A DNA stretch of 64,000 nucleotides, taken from NCBI RefSeq assembly GCF_036785885.1, contig NC_092314.1:14405638-14469637 (forward strand). The letters are read 5' to 3'. Positions 44,273 to 57,917 of this stretch are shown here, piece after piece. Source of the DNA: Coffea arabica (Eukaryota > Streptophyta > Magnoliopsida > Gentianales > Rubiaceae). The notes below the pieces were generated by a model that did no database searches, was not told where the DNA came from, and saw only the letters and a program-made list of their open reading frames with translations. The translations under genes were made by a program, and so were the position numbers. Position 1 is the stretch's first letter; every line of letters starts with the position of its first letter.

Positions 44273-46870
44273 TGACAAATAAATTTTTACAAAGCAATAT
44301 GTTCATGCGAATAGTTTTATTTTCACAAGTGGATCAACGCAATTAAAAATCAAACTTATCTATGAACATTTTTGTTATTAAATTTGAACAAAATATTTGG
44401 ACAGCACAAAATAGGTCAAAATAACGATAAAAGTTTTAAAGTTTGATCTAATGGTAAAATTTAATCAATTTAATTTTTATTTTTGTATATATATTAAAAT
44501 CCTTTACAGTTAATGGAGAGGAGCTTAATTCTTTGTATATGAGAAAGGTTTCGTAGAAAGGAAAATTTTTGGGTAGATCATGTGGTTTATTTAAGAGTTC
44601 GATAGTCCTTTTCATACCATTTTATCTTGCTCCTCGTGACTTAAATTGATTTGGCTTGAATTGCTGCATAACTTTCTGGCTAACTTTTTTCTTATTATTA
44701 TTTGAGTTATGGGTGAAATCACAATCTGGGAATTCAATTGAAACTTATTACAATTTTTTTTTTTTTTTGCTTTTTTTTTTTTGGGTGTTCGGCAGAGAAA
44801 CATGGATCACCAGAAAGAAAGAAGAAAAGTAAGCAACTCCAGACGGTTGAACATTGAATTAAGAATTGCAAGTCCAATTCATCTAGATGGCCAGGACTCT
44901 CAGAATTTCTTTTTGTTATAATTTGGGTGTACCGTACATGGACTGGAGGCTGTCAGAATCTTCTCGTTACCGAGTCAGGTTTTACAAAAACAGATTGAAA
45001 GTGAGTTTAAGATTAAAAATGTTTTCTAACTAAAAAGAATGAGTGCTCGCATTCATGAGGATGTTTTTTGTTGTATGAGAATGAGTGCTCAGTTCTAATT
45101 GTGATATAAAAGATAGAATGCTATTTTTCTTTTTCATAACTATGAAATGACAATAGCTATTGCCTAGCTCCTTCCTTGGTCATAGTTGTTCGACAACTCT
45201 GTCCACTGGCAGTCAAATACAATTATACTAAAAGCTATGCCATAATTGATAACCCTGTACGTAGAGCAGAATGAAGAGGAAAGATTTTTCTTGAATGATT
45301 GTCTAACTGTGTATATAGAAAAGGAAGTTGCTGAAAAATTTAGCAGTGATTCAATCATAGATGAATTTAGTTCAATGAAAGAGCGTAGAGCTCAATTTAC
45401 TTCTAAGAAAAGATGTTGAAATTTCAAAGTATGCTAACATAACTTTTATCTTTTTTTTAATTGAAAATAGTTACATTTATATTACAAGGTTATATATATA
45501 TATATATTGCATAGGTGACATATTGGAGAGCATCTTCTCATAATATGCAAATTGGATGGTTTGTGATGTTATAAGATATTTAATCAAAGGTTATCTTTTT
45601 TGTTAATTTTTGTTATAACTGTACCGTATATTTATGAATAGACATACCTTTATAATTAAATTTAATATTTGATATTTTTAGATGTCATATATTTAAATAG
45701 AAGAAAATTATTTTGAACATAATATATTAAGATAATTTTATTAGGAAAAATTTTGGCCCCCCCAAAAAAAAAATCCAGGCTCCGTCACTGACGGCATGTA
45801 CACAAAGTTAATCACAAAATAATTAATTTGACTTTTCTGCTCATTTTTATTAGAGCTTTCAATTTGTATCTTTTGTAATTCCACGTATACTTAATTATTT
45901 CTTGTGTTATTCATTTGATATGCTTTTCGTATGCATATAGACCAAAATAGCACGAGTCATTTCCATTACAAAATATCTTATTTTCTTCTTAGAAGGCTGA
46001 TTTGTTATTATTTACAGCAATTGAGTCACATATATTTACAAAATGACTACTACTACCCTCAGAGTCTAACATAGTTAGGAACATAGCATGCTGCTCCCAA
46101 GTGGATAGTATTAGTATTTCAACAGGAAATTAAGGGTATATGTAGGCAAATTGTCTTAAAGGCATATTAGATAAATCAAAAAAGTCAAAAAAACCCATCG
46201 ATAAATCATTCAAAACACTTTTATATATAGTATAGATTTGCAACAATTGAAGCACCTTGCATAAGCTCGGCATTCCTACTAGGATATTGTCCAAGTTCCA
46301 GTCAAGCTGCAGTTTTCACTTTTGGACAACCTTAATTGCTCTCTATTTGCTTCTTCCTTTACATTTTTTGTTTGGTGCTTCAACCTGTAATTTTAGATAG
46401 TGATGGTGACAAGTGTCCATTTTACCTAATAGTTTGTATATATTTTAATTTATTTATAGCTAATTTTGCATCTCTAAGACAATGTGAGTGACCATTTTAA
46501 TATTTTAATTTATAATATTTTAGCATACATGATGCAAAGTCAAAAGGTATAAGTATACTAACCATAATTTATGCAAGAATATAATTAGTTATGTTGTCAT
46601 ATACAAGCATAACCAAATGAAGATCAAATATCATACTAACGATAAATGTATGATACATACTTGCATGACCAAATAAATCATCACAAGGATGATACATAAA
46701 TATGGAATTAGCCATTAATTCTCAATCATTGAGATAATGGATACATAGACCCCATGACAAATTGAATTTGATTCATTTAATATTAATTGAATCTATGTAG
46801 CTCTTCTCATATTGCCAATAGACCATGAAATTATATGTTAAACAACATGGTCAGAGGGTGGCTTTGATAC
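44273..46870. other. AT-rich spacer
   Basis: No gene is seen. It contains A/T runs (44754-44782), a TA repeat at 45490-45506 and a CCAGGCTCCGTCACTGACGG phrase near 45776, which looks repeat-derived but which I cannot assign. Confidence 0.5.
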
Positions 46871-46871
46871 C

Positions 46872-47169
46872 ACATGTAAGCCAAATAATTACAACTAAAT
46901 TGTACTAAGTAGTAGAAATTTAAATGACTTACCTCCAGCCATTGTTGTTAAACAGAGATTAATCCTTACAACTCCTTTATCTTCTTGCCTTGTTCTTGTC
47001 TATGTGGACAAGAAGGAGAATTTAGAAGAAGAGAAAAGTAGAAGAAGAATTTAGAGTATGGATCTTCTAGCCTATGCCTTACCAAAAAATGTACAATTGA
47101 TGGAATACCACAGGCATTTTATAGGCTAGACGAGGGACCTTTACTGGCAAACACAAAAATCCCTATGAT
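46872..47169 (-). mobile_element. Copia LTR fragment with primer-site-like sequence
   Basis: On the minus strand, GTGGTATCAAAGCC (46870-46885) resembles a tRNA-iMet primer site with one change. It follows a sequence with TTGTAAGGATTAATCTCTG and AACAACAATGGCTGG that has the look of a Copia LTR end. No coding part is recognisable, so this is a weak call. Confidence 0.4.
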
Positions 47170-49102
47170 TTCCTTCCATCAAGAAAATCTTGCCAAAATT
47201 CATAACTGAAATAATATTTTCTGACTAATTGATTGATCTGATTGATTAATTGATTGAATAAGACATCAATTAATAGTAGATATCATCAATTAATCATTAA
47301 CAAATGGAAGATACAAATTAATTATTGACAAAAAGATTAACAAGACCAATAGTCCCTTACATATGACTAATGTGAAATTTCAGTCCCTCTGAATCAAAAT
47401 GATCGATTTTAGTTCCTAACAATTGAAAAATGTTCACTTTTGGTCCATTGTTACCTTTCCGGTCAAAATTTTGTCGGAATATGTAACTAGCCCATCACGT
47501 GATTAGTTTTTTAAGGACAAATTTGACACTCAATTAATAGTCCGTTTCTTTCCTAATACACCATTTCTCTTCATTATTCACCACATGCCAAACTAGTTAA
47601 AATGGCATAGTTTTGATAAAACTCCATTTTCTCTATTCTTTCTTTCTTTTTCCGTTTTCTATCATCTTCCTTCCATTTTCTTACCAAGCTCACGTGAGCT
47701 GCCATGGTGCATCTGGCAACAGCATCACCGCAGACCATCATCTTTTGTTCACAATTTGTCTCAAATTTTTACTCCTCACTTGGTTTTTTGCATAAATTTT
47801 GATTCTGGCATTATTTTACGCACAAATAGTACAAAAAGTGGTCAAATTGGCCAAAAATAGCTGTGATTTCTTTTCATTTATTTTTGTCAAAACAACACAA
47901 AAACTCATTGAATTTTTCGCAAAATGAGCCAGATGAAATACACAGCATCAATAACTCCAAAATCAGCCATGTAAGCCTCAAGAATCAACAAAGTTAAAAC
48001 AAATCTTTTTTTTACAAGTAATGCTAGCCATTAGGTTCAATAATTTGGAGATGATTACATTAGAGCTTCTTGAGTGAGGCTTTCGGATGTGATTATAGAC
48101 TAGTAAAGTAGTAATTTCAGTATCTATATCAACCACATGTGCTATCATGGGTTTGCTAAGGCTGTCCGGAATCTTTTAATTTTCAAGTCCTTTGGGAATA
48201 AGCTATCAAGATTTGGTGTGGTGGTGAGAAACAATCATTTCTTCAAAGTATTATTGAAAACGGGTGATGGTAGGGAAACCACCTTCGCCTTGGCTTTTCT
48301 AGGTCCCTCGCAAGAAGAAGAGAGCTTGGACTACTGGATGTGCTGCTGGTGACACCGCCTTACCTCTGCCGTCCATCTTTACGTCAGGCCTTGTTGCGTT
48401 TTGTTGTTTAGTTACAACAAATCTTGAAATTTTACATAACACATTTCCATGATTTTTTAAAAATAGAGGTAGAAAGAAATATATTTATTTACAAGACCCA
48501 TAAAGTTGGGGAAAGAAGAGGAGAAAAGAGGGAAAAGGGAAGAGGTGGAGATTGAGAAGTGCGAAAAGGGTCATATGGTTGTGGTGGCGCGCGGTGGCGG
48601 TGGCGGAAGTGGGAGTGATATAAGAAGATGATGGTAGAAAAGGTAAACAAGTGATGTGGATTTAGATTTGTGAAATTAGGTTTAGGTGGAGAATAATTTG
48701 AAAAAATGGTTGATTAAATGGAAAATTAGTTCAATATTAAATGGGTTACCAAATTTCCCCTCAAAAAATTAATCACATGATGGATCTGTGATGCATTTCG
48801 ATAAAATTTGGCTGGAAAGGTGACGAACCATAAAAAATGATCGTTTTTCAATTGTTAGAAACTAAAATCAATCATTTTAATTCTAAGGGACTAAAATTTT
48901 ACATCAGTCATATGTGAGGGATTATTGGTGCAATTTTTCCAAAATGTGAATCAATTAATTAGAATATCAATCACTAATCATTATCTAATGAGAGACACTA
49001 ATTAATTATTAACAAAATATCAATTAATTAGTTAGAATATCAATTACTTTAAAATCAATCATATGAGTCATAATTTCCCCTAAAGGAGGCAAGTCTTACA
49101 AG
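47170..49102. mobile_element. Long-TIR DNA transposon, non-autonomous (MULE-like)
   Basis: The segment 47343-47600 is the inverted counterpart of about 48670-48928: for example CATATGACTAATGTGAAATTTCAGTCC, read as CATATGACTAATG plus TGAAATTTCAGTCC, pairs with the complement of GGACTAAAATTTTACATCAGTCATATG at 48889-48915. The AT-rich outer 170 bases on each side look related but are too simple to be sure. The inner 1.1 kb codes for no recognisable transposase. Long, variable TIRs point to a Mutator-like non-autonomous element. A partial copy is at 3364-3612. Confidence 0.68.
47601..48669. other. Interior of the long-TIR element, unassigned
   Basis: This 1.07 kb has no recognised protein. The open frame 48137-48352 (71 codons) has no family match I can name. 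A GTGGTGGCGCGCGGTGGCGGTGG tract (in two parts, 48579-48606) is the only GC-rich patch. It might be captured host sequence. Confidence 0.4.
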
Positions 49103-49107
49103 ACATT

Positions 49108-52100
49108 TGACAGGTGTCGAGTCGGTACAATAATAATTATCTACTTAAGAAAAATACAAATTTTTGTATATAATGATAAGCAGGGTCGAGTCCACAGGGA
49201 TTGGGGATAATTCGTTTCTTTTAGAGTCCTGAATAGGGGAAATTTTAGAAAATATAAAAATAACTTAATTAACCAACTAATAAAACAACTAACGAAAATA
49301 AATAGGAATTAATCAACAGTAGATACGGCTCTAACTAAAGGTGTAACTTTTTAAACACGGTTCATTTAACTGATCATCAATGCAAATATAATTCCATTAT
49401 TCATTAATAGATTGATTATTGCCTTCAACAAGTTCTGACAATCAACTTTTCCTTACTTTATCGATAGGCAAAATGTGAGGACCCCAAAAATATATATATA
49501 AACCTGTGCATATTTCATTTGCATTTTCTTTAATTCTTTAATAATTTCTAGCATTACTTTCACCGGTTTCCAAATAAGTTCGTAAAAATAATTTTTATGT
49601 GCAAATTGACATCCTTGGATTTGATTATTATTTCACTTGACTTTACATTACTAAATCGATAAATTTCGAGTTAGACTAACTCTATTCCTTGAGAAATAAT
49701 AATTGGAAATTCTAATAATTAATTTAATCGCTAAATAATATAAGAATTACTAGGAATCTCAATATTCAAGTTTAATCGATAATTATTCGATAAAAATGGT
49801 TTAAGTATACTAGTGTATATTTAGGCGTTCAAATCACGCTTGGGGATAATTTTTAGAATTAAATCGGAATTGGGAAATTAAGTTGAGGTTAGGGAGCAAA
49901 GTGAAAAGACTAAAATGCCCTTACCTTTCCATGCAAACCAAACAAAACCTCTGACCGCAAGTTCAATTACCGCAACTATCACCAATTCTATACGCAACCG
50001 ATTTTAATACACGAAACCTCTACTCCTAAAACCGCGGCACCTTATACCATTACCCCATTTCACATCCAAAACCACGGCACCACAATACTTCCTCATCATC
50101 TCATATTACAAACCGCGGCACCTTATCTGCCATTCATCTCCATTTCCTCTCCATTGTTACCTCAGCCCAAACCACAACAACATTTCCTCACCTTGTAATC
50201 ATCGACCAAGAGAGAGAGAGAGAGAGAGAGCTGCACTCTGCAAGCCGAGAGTGAGAGTGAGGGAGAGCCGAGCTTCTTGTTTCTTTTCTTTCCGTCCGTA
50301 AGCTAGAGAGGGAGGAGAGGGACTTGCGATTCATTCTGTCTTCTAACCGTGAGCTGGTGAAGGGACTAAGGGCTGAACTTTCTCCATTCCAGCCGCAACC
50401 CAGAGCAAGGGAGAGAGAGAGCTAGTGGTCTGCATTTTCTGGGCTGCCGAAGGGAGGAGGATTATTTCTGCTGCTAACCGTGTGTGTGAGCTCCATTTGA
50501 GGTAACTTCTGAACTGAAATTAGTTGGTTATAGGCAAGTGAGGTCAGCTATGGACTTGCATGTGGTGCTTGTGAGGTTAGATGAGGAATTGTGACTTAAG
50601 AAATCTGATTTGGAAAAGAATTAAAGCTGTCGAAAGTTTGAAGCTGGAATTGCAGCTTGTTTCTGGAAATTTCGGCTCTTACTTTGCTAGCTGTGATCAT
50701 CTGAGCATAAGGCTGTGATTAGCTAAGTTGATAACACAAAGATTAATGTACGCATGCTGGATTGAGTGTCCGGATGAGGAATTAGGAGCTTGAGAAAAAT
50801 TCTGTTTTGATGAAAAATTTCTACCGAGAGTCTGCCTTGGATAATATAGCTTCATTTGGTTTAATCTTGTTGCTTTGAGCCTATAACCATAACTAACTAG
50901 CTAATAACGAGATAATTGAGCTTTGCATGTGGCTAATTAGTTGGGTTAAAACCGAAATAAAATCACAATGCAATCAGTTTTCATGCCACAACAACCGAGG
51001 TTTGAAGCTGGAAATTTCTGGAAATTTTGGAGGATTTTTGTTGTTAATCGAAAGTAATTCCTGAGCTAGATATGTTAATTAACTAGTTAAGTGATGACAT
51101 GTTGAATTGAGACCTTAATACTCTGTTTTAGCCAAGGAAAAAGGTGTAATAAAAACATACAATCGCTGGAAAATTTTGTGAACTACCGTGAGGTTGAACC
51201 TGGAAATTTTGAGGTTTATGACCATTGTTTGAATTTAATACCGAACTAGAAGTGTTAATTGGTTAAGATAAGTTAATACATGAAATATATGTGTCTTAAG
51301 TCTTGTAAGATATTCAGTTGTAAAGTACTTGATCCGTTGGATGAATTGACCATAAATGTTGAAACATAGCTGCTGCAATTTTTTTTTTCCAGCTTAGCTG
51401 ATGGTGGCTCTTTTGAGTTTTAATGGAAACTTGGTGAGTGGGCTCTATGAATTCCCACAATGACTTGGATGATCTGATTAGCTAGTCAAGTATTTGCTTG
51501 TCGGATTTGATTACTTAATATCATGTATTAGCCGAGTAAAAAGTTGGATTTATGACCAATTAGCTGCTGGAAATTCTGTTTAGCCAAGGACAGATTTATT
51601 GTGGTGGAATTATTTGCCAAAATCACATGCTATTTGTTTTATTTCATGTCGGAAAGTTTTGATGGTGGGCTCTATGAACTCCCACCCTTGGATTGATGAT
51701 GGATATAATGCTAGTTTAGTGTTTAAATAGGTAGATTAATGATACCTAGCTAGTCTAGACTCCAAAAGATGCATAGTTCAAAAATGTTCAGATTTGCCCT
51801 GTTTTAATCGCACCCCTTTTTGCAAAATTTTGAGGGTTTCATGACTTGTATATCATGTTGATATGTTGAATATATGGTGTTCAAAGTTTCATTGAAAAAT
51901 ATTGAGGTTAGGTTGGTCAAATAAATCGATTTAACAAAGCTAATAAATCTGGAACTATTTCCGAAATGCTCTGACCAGCTTTCGTATTTCGGCCATAATT
52001 TTGAACTCCGATGTCGAAATCGAGTGCCGTCAGCGGCATTTGAAACTAGACATTCCAACCTTTCCGACGATATAAAATGCACATTCTGGTTCCATGTATG

Positions 52101-55100
52101 TGAGCCAAAACAACTATTTTAAGTCGGCTGTTCTGTTTCTCTGCTTTACAAGAACAAAATGCTGAGGCTGCAACTTGTGACTCGAATTCGAGCTAGTTGT
52201 GTGCCGAATTTCAAAATGATTTCTTCTGTGAAATTATAGCTCTATGAATGTATTTTCCAACACCTTAAACCATGCCAAATTCTGAGTTAATTTGAGTGAT
52301 CTGTGATCAAAATATGAAACCTGCTCTGTCCTTGAAAACCCTGATTTTTAGACAGATTTGATGCAAGGTTTGGCAAAGACTTGCTAACTGAATATTTTGA
52401 TGCTAAACACTTACCAAATGTACCATGAACCAGGTTTGGAGGAATTTTCCTTTGACCAAATGTCTGAAATGGAAAAACAAAAGGTTCAAGGCAGTTTTGT
52501 CTTAGTATTTACGAAATTTTAGGTGTTTGATTGACCACCTTTCCGAAGTTATTTTTCCATGAAATTTGGTAGAGGAACAACCCTTATATGGTAGTATTAT
52601 ACTGCTAATTATGGTATTATTCTAAGACCGATTCATGGGTCAAATAAATTACCAAAGTTCATGACTCGAGTTTGAAACACCCATGTTTCACATGGGAATT
52701 TTAGTAACTTTGAGCTACCGTATCTTGGTGCTCAAAACCCCATTTCTCGTTCCATTTATTTTGTTATACTCTTGAATTACAACACTAATAGAGTTGCAAA
52801 TTTCAAAAGCTAGTTCCAAACAAGTGAATTTTGCCGAAATTCCAAAGTTGGCCAAAAAACCAACTTTAATCTGCCTTATGAACCAAAACAGTAACTTTGA
52901 GCCCATTTTTGACTATCTTCCATTTAGAATCATGGAAAAGTGTATTCTAGGAACTTTTAGTACTTTCAAAGAGGTTTCCAATAGTACCAAGTTTTTCAAT
53001 TTTGGGCTTGTAGAGAGTAAGATATGATTTTTCAAAGATTACTTGTTAAATCTGGAATTTTCTAGCTTAAAAGAAACTAAGGGGTTTCGAACTCTTCATT
53101 TCTGTCAATATCATTTGATTGTTTTACATTTGAATCCAGAGATGGAAATCAGATTTGTCTTGTATTTTAAAACCCCACTTTTGAACCTCGAGTTACACGA
53201 ATTTTAGGCTCGTCTCCGCGTTAATTTCTTAGATTGCACTAGCGTGCAATCTTCATCGAAAACTAGAGAATTCGTAGCGATATTGAGTGGTACTTGAATT
53301 ATTGTTTGCTCAGGCAACCGAGGAGATCTCCAAGAGGAACTCGGAGCGGACGCCTAAAACGCTTGTTTGAGACCTATTGCGCTTGTTTGACTAGGTGAGT
53401 GTTCCATATAGGAATACGTAATTGAGTAAGTCTAGGACATGCTCATTTCATGATCGTTAAGTATTTACCATACTCGTGCCTATTTAAGAAATATATATAT
53501 GCATTGCATATCGACATGAATTGGTTAAATGATTAACCCTATCAAATGATCTTGTAAACTCAATACGTGATTAGCCTGCTTGTTTTATGCTTATTTGGTT
53601 AAAGTGCTCTTGTGACTCGTTATGTGACAATTTGGAAAATGAGTTTCGATCCATCGAAGTGCGCAGTGTGTACTTTATCACACTAGCCGTTCGAGTGGTG
53701 ACTTGTGTGAAACATTTTCTCGTGAATCTAAATGTAATAACGTCGTTGGAGTGAATCTCCTTGACTCTTACATGGTAAAAATGGATAACGGCCAATGATG
53801 GCCTATTAATATGGCAAATGCCTGCCAAATTACCGTCATTACTCAACCGTTAACCGTCAACCGTTAACCGTGAACCGTTTACCAACCCACATGACTACCT
53901 GATTACTTGACTATTTGTTCACATGATTTCTAATCTATATGATTCTTCGATATCCGTGAATTATATGTTCCCATGAAATCAACTTGTATTGCTTACGTGC
54001 TAAGTGTCCACTTGATTACTTGATTATCATGAATCACATGTTATATGAAGTTGTCCATCATTGTTAGGCGAGTGTGTACTTTACCTCACTCGACCTATTC
54101 AAATGATGAATTTTACTTTTTTCGAATTACTTGATTACCTATGCATGTTGTAAGCTTTAAGCTGAACTTGGGCCCTGCCTCGGTTACTGACCTACTCGAG
54201 CCAGGACTGGGCTCGGTCGGGTAGATTGGAACCCTGGACAACCGTTTCGGTATACTCGAGTACTACCACTGGAGGGATAAGGTGATGGCCAGTCAACCGT
54301 GGGGATTCGGGAGTTATAAGGTGTAGATGACCGACAAAGTTCCACTGGAACACCGTATCCTTTCGTGCTTGCTTTACTATTAATAATATTATTCCTCTCC
54401 TAGTTGGCATTCTCGGGTAAGACTCCTCATGAGCATTAACCTCTGAGATGAAGCAATCCTTGTAATGTTCTTCTAGTTGGACGAGCCACTATTTGTTTGA
54501 CTGAAAATTTATGAAAATATAATTATATGGCCATTCATTCCAAAAGTACTAGTTCTACATGTGTTTTCAAGGTAGCAATTACCCGTGTAATGATTATCAC
54601 CTCATGGTATCATGCCATTGTGTAACCTCGAATCATGCATATGATATGCACAACTTACCTGACCTATTTGAACTGTTAGAGCGTCTTGGAACCTCACTGG
54701 GCTGTGTAGCTCATCCCACGTTGTGGTTTTCTTTTACAGGTTCTGACAACTGAGGAAGACTTGAGATCTACTTGTACTTTAAGCATGTAGCTTGAATTAA
54801 ACAATGTAGCTGTCTCAAATGTGCTCGGAAGTAGTACTAGATTGTTTACTTTCATGAATGTAATTCGAGTTAAACATTGTAGTTTTGCCTTAGGTTGCCA
54901 CTTGAAGTTGGAAAAGTGTAAACCCTGGATTTGTATGTGGCTGGTATAAATTTGTTACTTGGCTTGTATGGATGTATTTGAATTGATGTTTTGTTTCTTG
55001 GGGTGTATTCGGGAAGGTATTTTAAGAATCGACGTTGGCTATCTTAAGGCACTGTTATCTCTGAAGTTAATGTGATTCTAGAAACCGGCCTATTTGGAGG

Positions 55101-56235
55101 GAAACGATGTTGTAATAGATTAGGTTATACTTCGGAAGGATTTTTTGCTAGCTTGCTTGCGTGAGTCCTGGCGAGAGTTAGGCAGACGGCCCGCCAACCC
55201 TCTGGTTCGCCTTAGGGGGAAGTGGGGTCGCCACACAAAATACGATCTTTGACTATTTCTCTAACCAAGAATCAACCCTAGGTATAACTGTAAAAATTAA
55301 TTTCTCGATTGCATTAAGAATTAGAAAAGTCAAACCCTAAGCAACAAACACGCTACAAGGATTTATTTAAATTAGATCACATGTTTCCCTAATATGAGAC
55401 CAATCACGCTAACAATTACGGATTCAATTACGGATTAACCAATCTAACAATTACGGATTCAACCGGTTAATTTGATAGTAGATTATTGATTAATTCGAAT
55501 ATTGGGCCCTTGACATTCAAATAACACAACAATCATAAGAAGTTAAACCAAAAAATGTACGAATACCAATGAATAAAAGAAATAAGTAAAATAATTCGAT
55601 CTTACAAATGTTTGGAACTGAGTCTTCAAGTTGACATTCGACAAGAAAAAGAAATTCAGCTATTCTCCATTGAGAACAACCCAAGCAATCCCATTGAAGA
55701 AAATTGCATGAACGTTCGACAAAAAAAGAAAACTCGAGAAAAGACGAACAGAAAGGCCAAGCGGCCGTTCTTCTCCTCTCTAACAAAAGAGTCATGACTC
55801 ATTTTTTATTCTTTCTACCCTACGAAGTACTAATGAAACGGGAATTTGGCTTCCCTTATTCTTTGTTTCCTACTTCGCTTCTACTACTCATAATAAAGGC
55901 CTATTGCCTAATTAGAAAAAAGGAAATAAAAATAATAATAACTCATGTTTCCTAATTCAACTCTACAACTAACAAAAATAATTAAAGTCTTCCAAATTCC
56001 ACCAAAGATATCCGTATTTAACTCAAGCTGGGAAATCTCCATGCATGATAAATTCTTGAGTCTTCTGGACTTGAAAGTAATTTTTGAAAAATCACCTTTT
56101 TTATCACTTTTTGCTCCACTTCCCTACAATTAGCACCAAATACAAAATATAACTAGAATCAATCAATTAATACAATATTTAACTAAATCAAGGGAAAAAT
56201 AATTATAAATTGAATAACAATTTTGCACTCTATCA
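49108..56235 (-). repeat. LTR of the non-autonomous element, copy 2, split by a solo LTR
   Basis: The left part is 49108-49473 and the right part 55241-56235. Joined, they align with the full LTR at 3613-4955. The left flank ACATT (49103-49107) is the original target duplication. The same upstream sequence as copy 1 is present, so this is a duplicate of the same insertion, not a new one. Confidence 0.9.
49474..55235. mobile_element. Very long solo LTR, 5762 bp
   Basis: The ends are TGTGAGGACCCC and GGGGTCGCCACA, a 12-base imperfect inverted pair, flanked by CAAAA on both sides (49469-49473 and 55236-55240). Removing it with one CAAAA restores the host LTR. It holds no gag or pol, and its first kilobase does not recur at its end, so it is one LTR rather than a complete element. 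Features inside are a GA repeat (50210-50231), CCGTTAACCGTCAACCGTTA-type repeats at about 53843-53880, and paired GTGTACTTTA motifs near 53670 and 54070. LTRs of this size are known for Tat/Ogre-type gypsy elements; that assignment is inference. Confidence 0.86.
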
Positions 56236-57917
56236 ATTCCCCCCACACCTAGATCATGCTTATCCTCAAACTTGAGAAACAACAAATCAAACAAACAAGT
56301 TCAAACAATGGCTATCACTCAAATTACCCATTGCCAAGATACAATTAAAATACATGTCAAGCACTAGTGGCTAGTCTCCAAGATATCTCTCTGATTAGCT
56401 TTTATAACTTAAGACTCTCTCAATTTCTGACTAACCAATCTAAGGATATAAAATATTCAACTAGCATTTGTTAGCAAATGGTTCGACTATTAAGCAAAAT
56501 ATACTTTGACATTTTTCACTATTAGCACATCTTTTTTTCTTTTTTAAAATATCCCCACACTTGAGTTTTTTTTTTTAAATTCGGGAGAAAAAACTTAGTC
56601 CTTAACCATTCAAAGCTTTTGACGCAAACTCTAACATCTACTAAATGAAGGAGCCCGGTACTCAACTCTCATCACTTAATGACACATACTCATAGCTATC
56701 GCCACCTTTTGACGTGAAAGTCGATACTTTTGGCAAAAATCCTCGGTTACTAGGCAATGATAACCAGCGTAGTATAACCAAATATGATTCACATATTAGC
56801 AACAAAATAAAATTAAAGATACATCACAAGTCCGCTTCATCTCCCAAACATGGAGAACTAAGATTAATAGTTGAATCAATTTACATGAAAAATGATAGAC
56901 AAATATTTACAATACCTAGAAAAGTTAATCAAAAATGGTAAAAGTCACAAATCTCAAATATTCGCCAGAGAGATACGCTTCGACTTAACCATGCTATACT
57001 TGATACATTAACACATAAAACCTTAGCAATAGAAAATTTTGAAATATCTAGCCATTGTTAATCAGGAATAACCACAAAAATATGCAAGAAGTGGCAAAAA
57101 TTGGATAAAATTCGACAAAGTTGAACAAAAATTCCAACAAAAATGCCTACACTTGTACTTTTCTAATATAATATCATATACTACCCCCCACACCTAAATC
57201 TTACATTGTCCCTAATGTAAGAAATAAAAAAAATAAAAGTAGAGGAAGGGAGCAATGAAACTTCCCTGATCATCAGGGGGCTGTGGCACAGCTATAGGTT
57301 AGAGGCAAAAGACATGTAAAGCTCTACATTAGCCAACCGATCATCCATTTGATGGACTTGTCCATACAGGTGAGAAATCTCCTTTAGTGGTGCACCAATT
57401 CGGCAGACAAATTTTAGGGGCTACGATTGCCGACGGTGAAGCAAATTAGAGGGGGATGAAATTGGTCTAATAGCAACGGTGACCTTTCTTGGGACTTAAT
57501 AGTCGGTGGTGAAGAAAGACGAACAGCTATGGCAAAGAAAATGGAAAGCGAAGAAAGAAGAGAGGAAAAAAAAGAAGAGAGAAAGAAAGGAAAGAGAAAA
57601 AGAAAAAGAAAAGGAAAGAAAGAAAGAAAAAAAAAATCTTTTTGTCTCTCTATTTTTTTTTTACTTCTCCTTTGTTGGAACAAGACGTGGGCATGTTTTG
57701 TTGGTTGAAACTCTTCTGATGATAAAGTTGACTAATTACGAGTTACAACGTGTCCTCTAGGTGCGTGCGCATCATGTTGCCTTGTCGGCCCTCAAACTCG
57801 AAACATGAGCTCTCCGGCAAGTAGTCGTGGGCACGGCATGACGGTGTAAACGTTTCTGATGGTGGAGCGAATTATTAGCGCATTACCACGCATCCTCTAC
57901 TCACCGACACGCCCTGT
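56236..57917 (-). mobile_element. Interior of the non-autonomous element, copy 2 (truncated)
   Basis: It matches 4956-6640 closely, beginning with the polypurine tract complement ATTCCCCCCACACC and including the GA-rich tract (57540-57640). Homology ends at CCTGT (57913-57917), where an unrelated repeat begins. The gag-like part and the second LTR of this copy are absent. Confidence 0.85.

Noticed and set aside
45760..45800. CCAGGCTCCGTCACTGACGG phrase considered as the Helitron 3' hairpin
   Set aside because: No CTRR end follows at the right distance, and the stem is short.
51804..54753. Several open frames of 60-90 codons in the giant solo LTR
   Set aside because: They lie on both strands, are unrelated to one another and match no retroelement protein.
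49474..55235. Giant insertion considered as a DNA transposon because of its terminal inverted pair
   Set aside because: TG...CA ends and a 5-bp target duplication are the signature of an LTR; the inverted pair is short, as in other LTRs.
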